From NCBI RefSeq assembly GCF_017498565.1, contig NZ_CP071794.1, positions 3,648,001 through 3,712,000 of the forward strand: 64,000 nt of DNA, in the 5' to 3' direction. This DNA comes from Parasphingorhabdus cellanae (lineage in GTDB: Bacteria; Pseudomonadota; Alphaproteobacteria; Sphingomonadales; Sphingomonadaceae). Under the pieces are notes generated by a model, which was not told the origin of the DNA, did not search any database, and saw nothing but the letters and a program-made list of their open reading frames with translations. The position numbers and the translations under genes were made by a program. The first letter of the stretch is position 1. The number at the start of each line of letters is the position of its first letter. Shown here piece by piece: positions 47,028 through 55,400 of the stretch.

Positions 47028-47741
47028 TTAAAAAAGCTCTTCAAACATACTCAGCATGGCGGCTTTGCTCTGCACATCAGCGGACTTGTTATAGGCCACC
47101 GCGTCCAGTGGCTTCCCGTCGCTGGCAGGGTCTGTAAAACCGTGCACCACGCCGGTATACATGTGCATGTGACAATCCGCTCCCGCAAAATCCATTTCCT
47201 CCAGAAACGCCCGCACCTGTTTCGGCGGGACAAGCGGATCGGCGCGCCCGTGACAGACAAGTAGCCGCGCTTTGATTGCGCCGCGTTTGGCCGGCAGCGG
47301 GGTCGCCAACAGGCCGTGAAAGCTGACCACCAATGCGATATCTTCACCACCGCGCGCCATTTCCAACACAATCTCACCGCCCATACAGTAGCCAATGGCT
47401 GCAATCCGATGGTTAGCGAGTCCGGACCGTTGGCGCAGTTCATCCAGCGCACAGCGAAACCGTTCCCGGTAATTTTCCGGATCTGCCCTCAAAGCGTTAG
47501 CCATTGTGGAAGCAGTCCGATGATCAGTGATTTCCCCCTGACCATACAGATCGCAAACCATTGCCGAATAGCCAATGGACGCCAACCACCGTGCGCGATC
47601 AAACATAATCTTGTTCGGACCAGCAATGGTCGGAACGATCAATATACCGGCGCGCGGATAGCGGCTCGGCTGGGCCATATAGCCCGCGAGTTCTAGATCA
47701 CCGTGATGATAGGTGAAGGTATTGACTTCGATGGAGCTCAT
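47028..47741 (-). CDS. Dienelactone hydrolase family protein
   Basis: A 237-residue alpha/beta hydrolase. The nucleophile is Cys in [16 protein letters not shown] (dienelactone hydrolases use Cys), the acid lies in [12 protein letters not shown] and the His in [11 protein letters not shown]. The N-terminus ([18 protein letters not shown]) fits the family. It is the last gene of the MFS-cysK operon, overlapping cysK by four bases. True dienelactone substrates are not implied by context. Confidence 0.9.
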   Translation of the reverse strand: MSSIEVNTFTYHHGDLELAGYMAQPSRYPRAGILIVPTIAGPNKIMFDRARWLASIGYSAMVCDLYGQGEITDHRTASTMANALRADPENYRERFRCALDELRQRSGLANHRIAAIGYCMGGEIVLEMARGGEDIALVVSFHGLLATPLPAKRGAIKARLLVCHGRADPLVPPKQVRAFLEEMDFAGADCHMHMYTGVVHGFTDPASDGKPLDAVAYNKSADVQSKAAMLSMFEELF

Positions 47742-48658
47742 TCTTCGGGTAGAAACTCCGGCACCGAGAGATAACGCTCACCGGTATCATAATTAAAGCC
47801 GAGAATATTGGCACCGTCATCCAGTTCGGGCAGCTTCTGCGCAATCGCTGCCATCGTGGCACCAGAACTGATGCCGACCAGCATGCCTTCTTCTTTCGCT
47901 GCGCGAAGCGCCATCGCTTTTGCATCTGCCGGTTCGACCTGAATCGCGCCATCAATGCTTTGGGTGTGCAGGTTGCCGGGAATGAAACCAGCGCCAATGC
48001 CCTGAATCGGATGTGGTCCGGGTTGTCCGCCGCTGATCACGGGTGATCCGGCAGGCTCGACAGCATAGACTTTCAGGCCGCTCCATTCCTGTTTTAGAAC
48101 TTCGGCGACACCGGTGATATGGCCGCCTGTGCCGACGCCAGTGATAATCGCATCGAGCGGGTTATCCTTAAAATCGGCCAATATTTCCTGCGCTGTGGTT
48201 TGTTTATGCACTTCAAAATTGGCCGGATTTTCAAACTGTTGCGGCATCCATGCGCCGGGCGTGGAATCGATCAATTCCTGTGCGCGCTCAATGGCACCCT
48301 TCATGCCTTTTTCTTTGGGACTGAGATCAAAGCTCGCACCATAAGCCAGCATTAACCGGCGGCGTTCCAAAGACATGGATTCAGGCATGACCAAGATCAG
48401 CTTATAGCCTTTGACGGCCGCCACCATCGCAAGGCCGACACCGGTATTACCTGATGTCGGTTCAATGATCGTGCCGCCGGGCTTCAGCGCACCGGATTTT
48501 TCGGCATCTTCTATCATCGCCATGGCGATCCGGTCCTTGATCGAACCGCCGGGGTTAGACCGCTCGGACTTGATCCAGACATTGGCATCACCAAAGAGGC
48601 GCTGCATTTTGATATGGGGCGTGTTCCCAATCGTATCGAGAATAGTATCGGCGATCAT
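47738..48658 (-). CDS. cysK: CysK, cysteine synthase A
   Basis: A 306-residue PLP enzyme making cysteine from O-acetylserine and sulfide. The PLP Lys41 is in [13 protein letters not shown]. The other motifs are [30 protein letters not shown] and GAGFIPGN. The length and PEFLPEE end are typical of CysK-like proteins, and a plain O-acetylserine sulfhydrylase is the best reading. It sits between an MFS transporter gene and a hydrolase gene on one transcript. Confidence 0.95.
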   Translation of the reverse strand: MIADTILDTIGNTPHIKMQRLFGDANVWIKSERSNPGGSIKDRIAMAMIEDAEKSGALKPGGTIIEPTSGNTGVGLAMVAAVKGYKLILVMPESMSLERRRLMLAYGASFDLSPKEKGMKGAIERAQELIDSTPGAWMPQQFENPANFEVHKQTTAQEILADFKDNPLDAIITGVGTGGHITGVAEVLKQEWSGLKVYAVEPAGSPVISGGQPGPHPIQGIGAGFIPGNLHTQSIDGAIQVEPADAKAMALRAAKEEGMLVGISSGATMAAIAQKLPELDDGANILGFNYDTGERYLSVPEFLPEE

Positions 48659-48677
48659 TTCTCTGTTCTCCTAGATT

Positions 48678-49904
48678 TCAATCTTTAGCACTAGTGTTTG
48701 ATTTGTCTTCTATTTTTCCATCCGCTTCCAAATCCGGCGGCGGATCAAAAGTCTTGGCAGCACCGAGTTGGGGGAACAGGCGCGACCAAATTCCGGTTAC
48801 CACTATAGCACCAGCACCGCCTGCGACAATGGCTGCGATCGGGCCAAAGAGGACGGCCAGTCCGCCCGAAAGCGCGTCGCCCAGCTCGTTGGAGGCGCTG
48901 ATCGTCATCTGGCTAACCGCATTCACGCGGCCGCGCCGGTCATCGGGTGTATGCAGCTGAATCAGCGAGCTGCGCACATAGACACCGAACATATCTGCCG
49001 CGCCGCAAAGCGCGAGACAGGCCATGGAGAGGGGCAGCGATGTGCTGAGGCCAAAACCGATAGTGCCGACGCCGAAAACAGCCATCGCGATCAGCATCAT
49101 GTTGCCAACGTTGCGCGACAGCGGCGCAAAGGAAAATATACCGGCGACAATAACCGCGCCTACTGCCGGGGACGCGGCAAGCAGCGACAGGCCGATTTCT
49201 CCTGCGCCCAATATGTCTTTCGCAAAGACCGGGATCATCGCGGTGGCACCGGCGAGGAACATCACCAGCAGATCAAGCGTTATTGCCCCGAGCACCAGTT
49301 TATTGGTCCAGACATAGGACATCCCATCCATGACTTGGCGCAAGGGGCCTTTGGTCCGATCAATCGCGCTGCGCGTGACCGGTCCGATCATGAAGATCGC
49401 TAGCATCGCCAGCGTGTAGAGTGCTGTGCAAACGAAATAGGGCAGGGCGGGCGCGATCTTGTAAAGCGGCCCGGCCATGCCAGGTCCGGCAATAACGCCA
49501 ACCTGCCAGGCGATGGTAGACAATGCGATGGCGCGGGGCAGCGACTCTTTCGGCACCAGATTGGGGGCCAGCGAAGTGACCGCCGGTCCCAGAAACGCAC
49601 GGCAGATGCCAAGCAGAACCGAGATAATATAGATGGCCCACAAGGAAATCTCACCGCTGACCGTCAACAATCCCAACACCAGAGCGATGACGGCCTGTGC
49701 GCCAAGGACAATCCGCGCGATCCAGCGGCGATCCAGATGATCTGCCACCCATCCGACGACCGGCGTCAGGATGAACAGCGGCACGAACTGCAAAAGCCCA
49801 AGCAATCCCAGTATGCCAGCCGATGCACCGACACCCATATCCTCGCGGGCAAGGTTATAAGCCTGCCAGCCGAGGATCAGCATCATCGCATAGAGCGCGA
49901 ACAT
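48678..49904 (-). CDS. MFS transporter (MFS_3/EntS-like), true start uncertain
   Basis: A 408-residue transporter as read from the first ATG, with 12 hydrophobic segments. Motifs include VGWVADHLDRRWIARI (loop 2-3) and the family pattern FLGPAVTSLAPNLVPKESL (loop 4-5). The frame continues for 28 codons upstream, to 49988, reading PHPFTIANYRYLWFSRLSS, the conserved start of this family, but with no ATG, GTG or TTG before an in-frame TAG at 49989-49991. Either an unusual start codon is used or the original start has been lost. The exported substrate is unknown. Confidence 0.82.
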   Translation of the reverse strand: MFALYAMMLILGWQAYNLAREDMGVGASAGILGLLGLLQFVPLFILTPVVGWVADHLDRRWIARIVLGAQAVIALVLGLLTVSGEISLWAIYIISVLLGICRAFLGPAVTSLAPNLVPKESLPRAIALSTIAWQVGVIAGPGMAGPLYKIAPALPYFVCTALYTLAMLAIFMIGPVTRSAIDRTKGPLRQVMDGMSYVWTNKLVLGAITLDLLVMFLAGATAMIPVFAKDILGAGEIGLSLLAASPAVGAVIVAGIFSFAPLSRNVGNMMLIAMAVFGVGTIGFGLSTSLPLSMACLALCGAADMFGVYVRSSLIQLHTPDDRRGRVNAVSQMTISASNELGDALSGGLAVLFGPIAAIVAGGAGAIVVTGIWSRLFPQLGAAKTFDPPPDLEADGKIEDKSNTSAKD

Positions 49905-50201
49905 TGATGATAGTCGCGAGAACCACAGGTAGCGGTAATTGGCTATCGTAAAAGGATGAGGCGCGCGCTGTTCGATGATTTGTATTTTCTATGATGATCA
50001 GTAATTACAATCGGTTCTAGGCAAGTCTCCCTTTGCAGAACAGCAAAAATTTCTTTGTCCGCCGAAGGATATTGTGATGATGACTTGCTCTGTAAACGGT
50101 CACCAAACAGGATGGTAAAGCGTCTTTGCGCACCGTAAGAAATTATACAAATAATACGCAAAACGGGGGTGAAATTCTGTTGAACCGTTCTCTATCATCG
50201 A
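49905..50201. other. Gap upstream of the MFS operon
   Basis: 297 bases without a called gene. The part next to 49904 carries the in-frame 28-codon extension of the MFS protein (49905-49988). The remainder is AT-rich and probably holds the operon promoter, but no convincing -35/-10 pair was found. Confidence 0.5.
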
Positions 50202-50621
50202 TCAGTCGTTTCGTTTGCTATGCGATGCCATGAGGGCAAATAACAGCCGATTGTCATAGCGCCGAACCTCCCCCCGCATCAGGCCGCCATAGAAATAGGG
50301 CACAGTATAACCCTCGATCGCCCTTGTGATGGCGTGGTCGTGGCCATTGTCACAACCCATTTCCAACGCCATATCCCAAGCGGCAGCGAAACTCTCTGCG
50401 CCTTTGCGCTTCCGCAATTTATAGGCGGAGTCGCGAGTCATGCCGACTGCTTTGGCCGCCGCAGAAACGACACCGATGCGCGATAGCTGATGAATAAATT
50501 GACGCTGGCGATCGGGCGTCCAGCCGCGATAATGTTTCACAGCAAAAGGAACAGGGATGAAGGCGAGCGGATCGTCCTCATCGGCGATGGGCGCATCGGG
50601 CGCGGGGGATATATCAGTCAT
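50202..50621 (-). CDS. Helix-turn-helix protein, conserved in sphingomonads
   Basis: A 139-residue protein. An acidic N-terminus is followed by WTPDRQRQFIHQLSRIGVVS and a likely helix-turn-helix (AAAKAVGMTRDSAYKLRKR), then GAESFAAAWDMALEMG and a C-terminus rich in Arg and Tyr. The helical part resembles terminase small-subunit-type DNA binding, but there are no other phage genes. The start at 50621 (MTDISPAPD) is chosen over 50663. The function is unknown. Confidence 0.72.
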   Translation of the reverse strand: MTDISPAPDAPIADEDDPLAFIPVPFAVKHYRGWTPDRQRQFIHQLSRIGVVSAAAKAVGMTRDSAYKLRKRKGAESFAAAWDMALEMGCDNGHDHAITRAIEGYTVPYFYGGLMRGEVRRYDNRLLFALMASHSKRND

Positions 50622-50693
50622 GGCCACAGCGTTGCACAGCGGCGGCTTTGTAGGAAAGAACAAAATAGGAACTTTGTTCTTTGTGCGAGGAGA

Positions 50694-51869
50694 TTATATC
50701 CCGATATCTACCGGCTTTTGATATTCGTTAATCGCTTCAAATATGGTCGTCAGTGCTGCGCGTTCTGTTTCCGATATTTCTGGCCGCCACACTTCAAAGA
50801 GCAGGATGACGCGCCGTTCCTGACTGCGGTTCCAGGCCTCATGCTCAAAACTATCGTCGAAAATCAGCGCTTCGCCCTCTTTCCAAGGCCGTGTCTCGCT
50901 GCCCACGCGCAGGGCGCAATCGGACGGAATGATTAACGGTATATGGCAAATCAGGCGCGTATTGAGCAGACCGAAATGCGGCGCAATATGCGTGTCCGGT
51001 TCCAGCACCGAATAGAGCGCCATGGGAGAGCGGTCCTGAATGACCGGGATAGGCGCGGTTTCCAGCGCAGCGATTGTTTTTGGGCATTGGGCGATATTAT
51101 CAGTGATCGCCTCGCCATTTTTCCAGAAATAATGCGCGCCCCAATTTGAATCGTCCAATAGAGGATTATTCGGACGAGGGCGATCGGGATGGGATTTGAC
51201 ATAGGGATCAAATTGCGTGGTTTGACTCAGCACCTGTGCCAGCTCGTCCTGCATGTCCGGAATGGCCGCTTCCATCTGCTCCACCCATGGAAATTCTTCG
51301 CGCTCGTAGAATTCCCGTTGCGGCATGCCGGGATAGTAAAACATCGATGGTTTCTGGTAGAAAATCTCCTTGCGGCCCATCAAAAGGTCAAGAGCATTGC
51401 GGATCGGGATGGGTGTGTCGTTTCCCTGCAGGCCAGTTTCACGCAATTGGCGCAGCAGATAATTTTCAAAGCGGCCATGCGCGCCGGCCAGAAATTCTTC
51501 CGCTTCTTTCAGCTTGGGACGCAGGTCGTCGCTGACTCGCGCACCGACACCGACCATGTTGAGCGCAGCCTTATAGAAAGCACTTGCGGCGCGATCATCA
51601 TCCTGGCGCGCCTTTAACTCCGCCATCAATAGCAACGCGGCCAAATGTCGCTTGTCGGTTGCCAGTAACGCCTGCAACGCTTGTTCCTCGGCTGCATTGT
51701 CATCCATCATCCGGCACGCATGAGCGAGCAGCAGCCAGGGTGGGTCAATATCATTGCCGGGCTGTGATAATTGCTCAAACAACGGCCGGGCTTGCTTGGC
51801 ATTGCCTGCTCGCAGTGCCGCTATACCATCCTGTAAAACGGTTTCTGCTTCTGATCGTGTGCGTGTCAT
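50694..51869 (-). CDS. TPR plus aspartyl/asparaginyl beta-hydroxylase domain protein
   Basis: A 391-residue protein. An N-terminal TPR-like helical region (about residues 1-115) precedes an Asp_Arg_Hydrox domain (about 190-370). Likely iron ligands are in LEPDTHIAPHFGLLNT and DDSFEHEAWN, with RVILLFEVWRPE near the end. This family uses 2-oxoglutarate and Fe(II) to hydroxylate protein or lipid residues. The substrate is unknown. The start at 51869 (MTRTRSEAE) is preferred to 51899. Confidence 0.87.
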   Translation of the reverse strand: MTRTRSEAETVLQDGIAALRAGNAKQARPLFEQLSQPGNDIDPPWLLLAHACRMMDDNAAEEQALQALLATDKRHLAALLLMAELKARQDDDRAASAFYKAALNMVGVGARVSDDLRPKLKEAEEFLAGAHGRFENYLLRQLRETGLQGNDTPIPIRNALDLLMGRKEIFYQKPSMFYYPGMPQREFYEREEFPWVEQMEAAIPDMQDELAQVLSQTTQFDPYVKSHPDRPRPNNPLLDDSNWGAHYFWKNGEAITDNIAQCPKTIAALETAPIPVIQDRSPMALYSVLEPDTHIAPHFGLLNTRLICHIPLIIPSDCALRVGSETRPWKEGEALIFDDSFEHEAWNRSQERRVILLFEVWRPEISETERAALTTIFEAINEYQKPVDIGI

Positions 51870-52045
51870 CTGCCCGATATATCGGAACAATCCGGGCATG
51901 CAAGGCCGGGTAGTCCGGGCTGCTTAACCTCATCCTTTAAGCTTTGGGTTTTGGGCGTCTCCAACCGGCACAGGTCGAATAGACCATTCGTCGTCTCGTC
52001 TGGATTTTGGTAAAGAAAGTCCTAAGAGATGAAGAGGCGCGAAAT

Positions 52046-52729
52046 ATGACAAAACAGCTGATGATGCGGATTACCGGCGGGATACTGGCAGTCGCGGGTT
52101 TTGCCGTTTTGGGATTGATGACGCTGGCTCTCATTCGCGCTGTCGCTGCGGAACCCGTGTCCGCCGAACCATTGGCGGCGATGGAGCGGGATATGGTCCC
52201 GGCGGCTATTTCCGCGGTGCCGGAGTCTATCGAACCGGAACCAGTTTCACCGGTTATTTCGGATTCTCCCTTCGTTGTTAAGCGCATTTTGCAAATTGAT
52301 GAGCCTTTTGTGCATGGCTATTATAAATGGGATGATGAAGGCGTGCCGGACGGAGAGATTGTCATTACGGTTGATCTGAAGGCTGAATCGCTATCGGTAT
52401 TTCGGGATGGCTATGAAATCGGAGCGGCGGTGATCAAATTTGGCGATGCGCTGAAACCCACGCCCACCGGGGTTTTTCCGATTACTCAGAAGAGCAAGGA
52501 CCATATCTCTAATATATATGATGTACCGATGCCCTATATGTTGCGACTGACCAATGACGGGATTGCAATACACGCGGCCGAAGTGAAATGGGGCTATGGC
52601 ACGCGCGGCTGTATCGGCGTGCCGGAGGAATTTGCCCGGCGCCTGTTCGAGCAAGTCAGACTTGGTGACCGCGTCATCGTCACCAATGGCAAAATGCTTG
52701 ATCTCGGCGAACAGATCGTTGCTGGATAA
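52046..52729 (+). CDS. L,D-transpeptidase (YkuD domain)
   Basis: A 227-residue protein. A membrane anchor or signal (about residues 8-35) is followed by a Pro/Glu-rich linker and a catalytic domain (about 100-227) with TPTGVFPITQKSKDH, AIHAAEVKWGYGTRGCIGVP carrying the conserved His and nucleophile Cys, and VIVTN. It would form 3-3 cross-links in peptidoglycan or attach proteins to it, in the periplasm. GAAGAGGCGCG lies before the ATG; a TTG at 52007 is a weaker alternative. Confidence 0.9.
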   Translation: MTKQLMMRITGGILAVAGFAVLGLMTLALIRAVAAEPVSAEPLAAMERDMVPAAISAVPESIEPEPVSPVISDSPFVVKRILQIDEPFVHGYYKWDDEGVPDGEIVITVDLKAESLSVFRDGYEIGAAVIKFGDALKPTPTGVFPITQKSKDHISNIYDVPMPYMLRLTNDGIAIHAAEVKWGYGTRGCIGVPEEFARRLFEQVRLGDRVIVTNGKMLDLGEQIVAG

Positions 52730-52739
52730 AATTGTTAGA

Positions 52740-52780
52740 CGATGGTTTTTGGTCGATGGTTTTTGGACGATAGTTATGGT
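52740..52780. repeat. 14-bp tandem repeat, three degenerate copies
   Basis: CGATGGTTTTTGGT (52740-52753), CGATGGTTTTTGGA (52754-52767) and CGATAGTTATGGT (52768-52780) lie head to tail in the gap between two convergent genes, reaching the GMC oxidoreductase stop codon. Confidence 0.8.
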
Positions 52781-52794
52781 CAGGCTTTGACCAT
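52776..52794. other. Hairpin ATGGTCA-N5-TGACCAT at the GMC gene end
   Basis: A perfect 7-base inverted repeat with a 5-base loop spans the GMC oxidoreductase stop codon. No T run follows on either strand, so it is not a standard terminator. Confidence 0.5.
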
Positions 52795-54396
52795 CGACAA
52801 TTGTTGTGTCTGTTTGGTGTTTTTATCCGTAAGATGATCGGCAAGCCGCAGGCTTAATGCCATGATACCGAGGGTGGGATTAGCCCATCCCGAGGTCGCA
52901 AAAACGGAACTGCCAGCGATATAGAGGTTGTGTACGCCATGAACCCGGCAATCCGCATCGACCACGCCAGTTCGCGGTGATCCGGACATGCGGGTCGTTC
53001 CCATGTGATGATAGCCACCTTTCGCATGGGCTGAGATGAGCGGGTCCGTAGTCCAGAGTGTGGCGGCTTCGTCAAGCCACGGGGCCGGATCAAACCGGCC
53101 GATACCCATAAGCTCCAGCTGGGTAGCAAATTCCTGCATCATGACTTTGACGCTATGCTTGTCGAGTTCTGAAAAGCGCCAGTCCAATTCGGTCAGCGGC
53201 ATGCCCAGCGCGTCGCGCTGCTGTGCCAGTTTTACGCGGCTATCGGGATTGGGTGCCTGTTCCGCGCGCATAATAGCGGTCAAGTCCCAACCCATTGCGG
53301 TAAGCGCCCGCGGGCGGAGCGGTCCAGCCATTTCATTGAACCGGGTCATGACTTTTTTGACATTCAGCCAAAGGGACCGGTTGGTCTTGGTCGGAGCAAG
53401 TGCATGTTTAAGGCCATTATAGGCTTTGACTGGTGCAACCATATTGGCCTGCGGTGCCTGGCGCGCGGCTAGCGAGAAGGCGCTGTTCAATATGCCCTCA
53501 CGCTTCTGCATGGCTGCGGAAGGCCGGATAAGCGGCGCGTGCATATGGCCCTTGTCGTCGCGCATACGGCCGTGGAGCATTTTTAACAGCTGCCAAAACC
53601 GGCCCTCAGCCATGCGCCCACCGCGCGCATGAGGATGTTCCATAAAATAGCGGCCGACCTGGTCATGATTATTGCCAATATTGGACGCCAGCATCAGTCG
53701 CGCATTTTCGATACCACCGGCGGCCAGGATATATTGCTTGGCTTTGATGGTGGCATTGTAACCCGTTACATCGCCGACCGTAATGCTTTCGATAGCGTTG
53801 TTGCCATATTCTGTGTTGATGGCCGTAACCGTTGCATGAAGCAATATGCGAACGGACCCGCTTTCGACCAGATCACCGCATTTGCGCAGAGTGAACTGCT
53901 CAGTTTGCGATGTAAATTGCCAGAAATCGGTAGTCAGGCTGTCCTTGGCAAATCCAGGCATCGTACGGCCAAGTCGGGGCCAAAGCGCTGCGGTCAATTG
54001 TCGCGGTGGCAGACCAAGCAGCGTGCGCGCATGATCATAATAGGGTAACAGGTCACCGTGCGATATCGGCCAACCGCTATGTGGAACCCAATCGCGCCGT
54101 TCGAGATCAATCGGATTAAACTCGGCACAGCGTCCGCCCCAGATCGCTGTGGTTCCGCCAAAGAAACGCAGCCGCGCATCGACCAGGGGATAATAGTCAT
54201 GGCCAATGGATGGGCCGTCGGCCAATGCCTGAATATCAGCTTCAAAGTCGATGCCGCCGCTTTCGAGCAGCAATATCTGTAATCCGGAACGTGCCAGTTG
54301 CCGCGCCAGCGTGATGCCCGCTGCGCCTGATCCCACTATACATATGTCCGCTTCAAAGCGTGTAAAAGGGTCGGATTCCCTCAGGTCAATAATCAC
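52780..54396 (-). CDS. GMC-family FAD oxidoreductase
   Basis: A 538-residue flavoprotein. The dinucleotide-binding motif CIVGSGAAGITLARQLARSG is followed by FGGTTAIWGGRC, LAAGGIENARLMLAS and the C-terminal GYHHMGTTRMSGSPRTGVVD with YIAGSSVFATSGWANPTLG. It resembles glucose-methanol-choline oxidoreductases acting on sugar or alcohol substrates without a Tat or Sec signal. The substrate is unknown. The downstream FkbM gene (54513) is in the same direction and is transcribed before it, with a gap of about 116 bases. Confidence 0.9.
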   Translation of the reverse strand: MIIDLRESDPFTRFEADICIVGSGAAGITLARQLARSGLQILLLESGGIDFEADIQALADGPSIGHDYYPLVDARLRFFGGTTAIWGGRCAEFNPIDLERRDWVPHSGWPISHGDLLPYYDHARTLLGLPPRQLTAALWPRLGRTMPGFAKDSLTTDFWQFTSQTEQFTLRKCGDLVESGSVRILLHATVTAINTEYGNNAIESITVGDVTGYNATIKAKQYILAAGGIENARLMLASNIGNNHDQVGRYFMEHPHARGGRMAEGRFWQLLKMLHGRMRDDKGHMHAPLIRPSAAMQKREGILNSAFSLAARQAPQANMVAPVKAYNGLKHALAPTKTNRSLWLNVKKVMTRFNEMAGPLRPRALTAMGWDLTAIMRAEQAPNPDSRVKLAQQRDALGMPLTELDWRFSELDKHSVKVMMQEFATQLELMGIGRFDPAPWLDEAATLWTTDPLISAHAKGGYHHMGTTRMSGSPRTGVVDADCRVHGVHNLYIAGSSVFATSGWANPTLGIMALSLRLADHLTDKNTKQTQQLSMVKA

Positions 54397-54512
54397 TAGC
54401 CAGCCTCAAACAACTAGACTCGCGCATTTTGCACGAGCTTCGACCCTACCAGTTATAATATATCATTTTGGGTAAGCGAATTACAAGGGTTCGCCGTATT
54501 TGGCCGAAAATG

Positions 54513-55355
54513 TCAAAATTGAGCTTTTACACTGTCCACTTCTTCAACCGGCACCATCAGATAATCAGCGAGTGCGAGATCACCGTGAATGCCGATTTCA
54601 TCAATCTGCTCGATCTTAGATAAGGCTTCATCTGCATTGCGCCTGATCCGGAACATCACATAATTTGCTTTGGCCAAATGGTCTTCGATGATCTTCTGCT
54701 GTGCAAGCCGTGGTGCGTTTTCTTTGTTATAAGCTGGCAGTATTTCGACCAGCACGTAAGGGCGCGGACCCTCCAGCAAAGACTGGATGCCTTGAATGAC
54801 GAAAGCCTCACCGCCTTCAACATCGATTTTGACGATGGCTATGTCGTCTGGGATTAATCCGTCAGGAAGATCATCAAGCCCCACAACGACAACGGATTTC
54901 GTTGCAATGGCACCGTCGCGAAAGCCTTCGACCAAGCTGGCTGAGGGGTCGGTGTCTTCATTGCGGTAAATCTGCAGCTGCAGGATATCTGTTTTGACAC
55001 TCAACCCTGCTGGTATAACCGTATAGGGCAGGTGGTTTGCGGTGATCAGCGCTTGTGCATAATCCGCGCAAGCCGGGTTGGGTTCAAAGCCAACATAGCC
55101 GCGATCAGGGTCTACCGCTGCGACTTTCAACATAGTCTGACCGAGATTGACGCCGACATCGATAAAGGCGCCCTTTTTCTGTTTGAATAGCCGCGCAATC
55201 ATTTCTGCCATCCACGGTTCGGAAATATAGGTTTTCCGGCCGTTGATAATCGGCACCACAAAATGGCGGCCAAAAGCTTCTTCGGTATAGCTGCGATTGA
55301 ACAGGCCGAGGCGCTTGAGGATGAAATGGGCGGCGCGATTATGGAGAGCAGGCAT
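54513..55355 (-). CDS. FkbM-family methyltransferase
   Basis: A 280-residue protein with the FkbM-type SAM domain. The SAM site is FIDVGVNLGQTMLKVAA, followed by YVGFEPNPACADY, and the C-terminal motif IAIVKIDVEGGEAFVIQGI. The family O-methylates sugars or secondary metabolites, and a role in surface polysaccharide modification would be consistent, but no glycan genes are nearby. A start at 55355 gives a basic N-terminus (MPALHNRAAHFILKRLG). It is followed upstream by the UvrD helicase gene. Confidence 0.86.
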   Translation of the reverse strand: MPALHNRAAHFILKRLGLFNRSYTEEAFGRHFVVPIINGRKTYISEPWMAEMIARLFKQKKGAFIDVGVNLGQTMLKVAAVDPDRGYVGFEPNPACADYAQALITANHLPYTVIPAGLSVKTDILQLQIYRNEDTDPSASLVEGFRDGAIATKSVVVVGLDDLPDGLIPDDIAIVKIDVEGGEAFVIQGIQSLLEGPRPYVLVEILPAYNKENAPRLAQQKIIEDHLAKANYVMFRIRRNADEALSKIEQIDEIGIHGDLALADYLMVPVEEVDSVKAQF

Positions 55356-55400
55356 GCCGCTTTACTTCCCTTGTTTTTGCTTAAAGATCAAGCTGTTCGC

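Noticed and set aside
49943..50161. A 72-codon minus-strand frame upstream of the MFS gene
   Set aside because: It would need a TTG start without a ribosome-binding site, and it overlaps the conserved N-terminal extension of the MFS protein in another frame.
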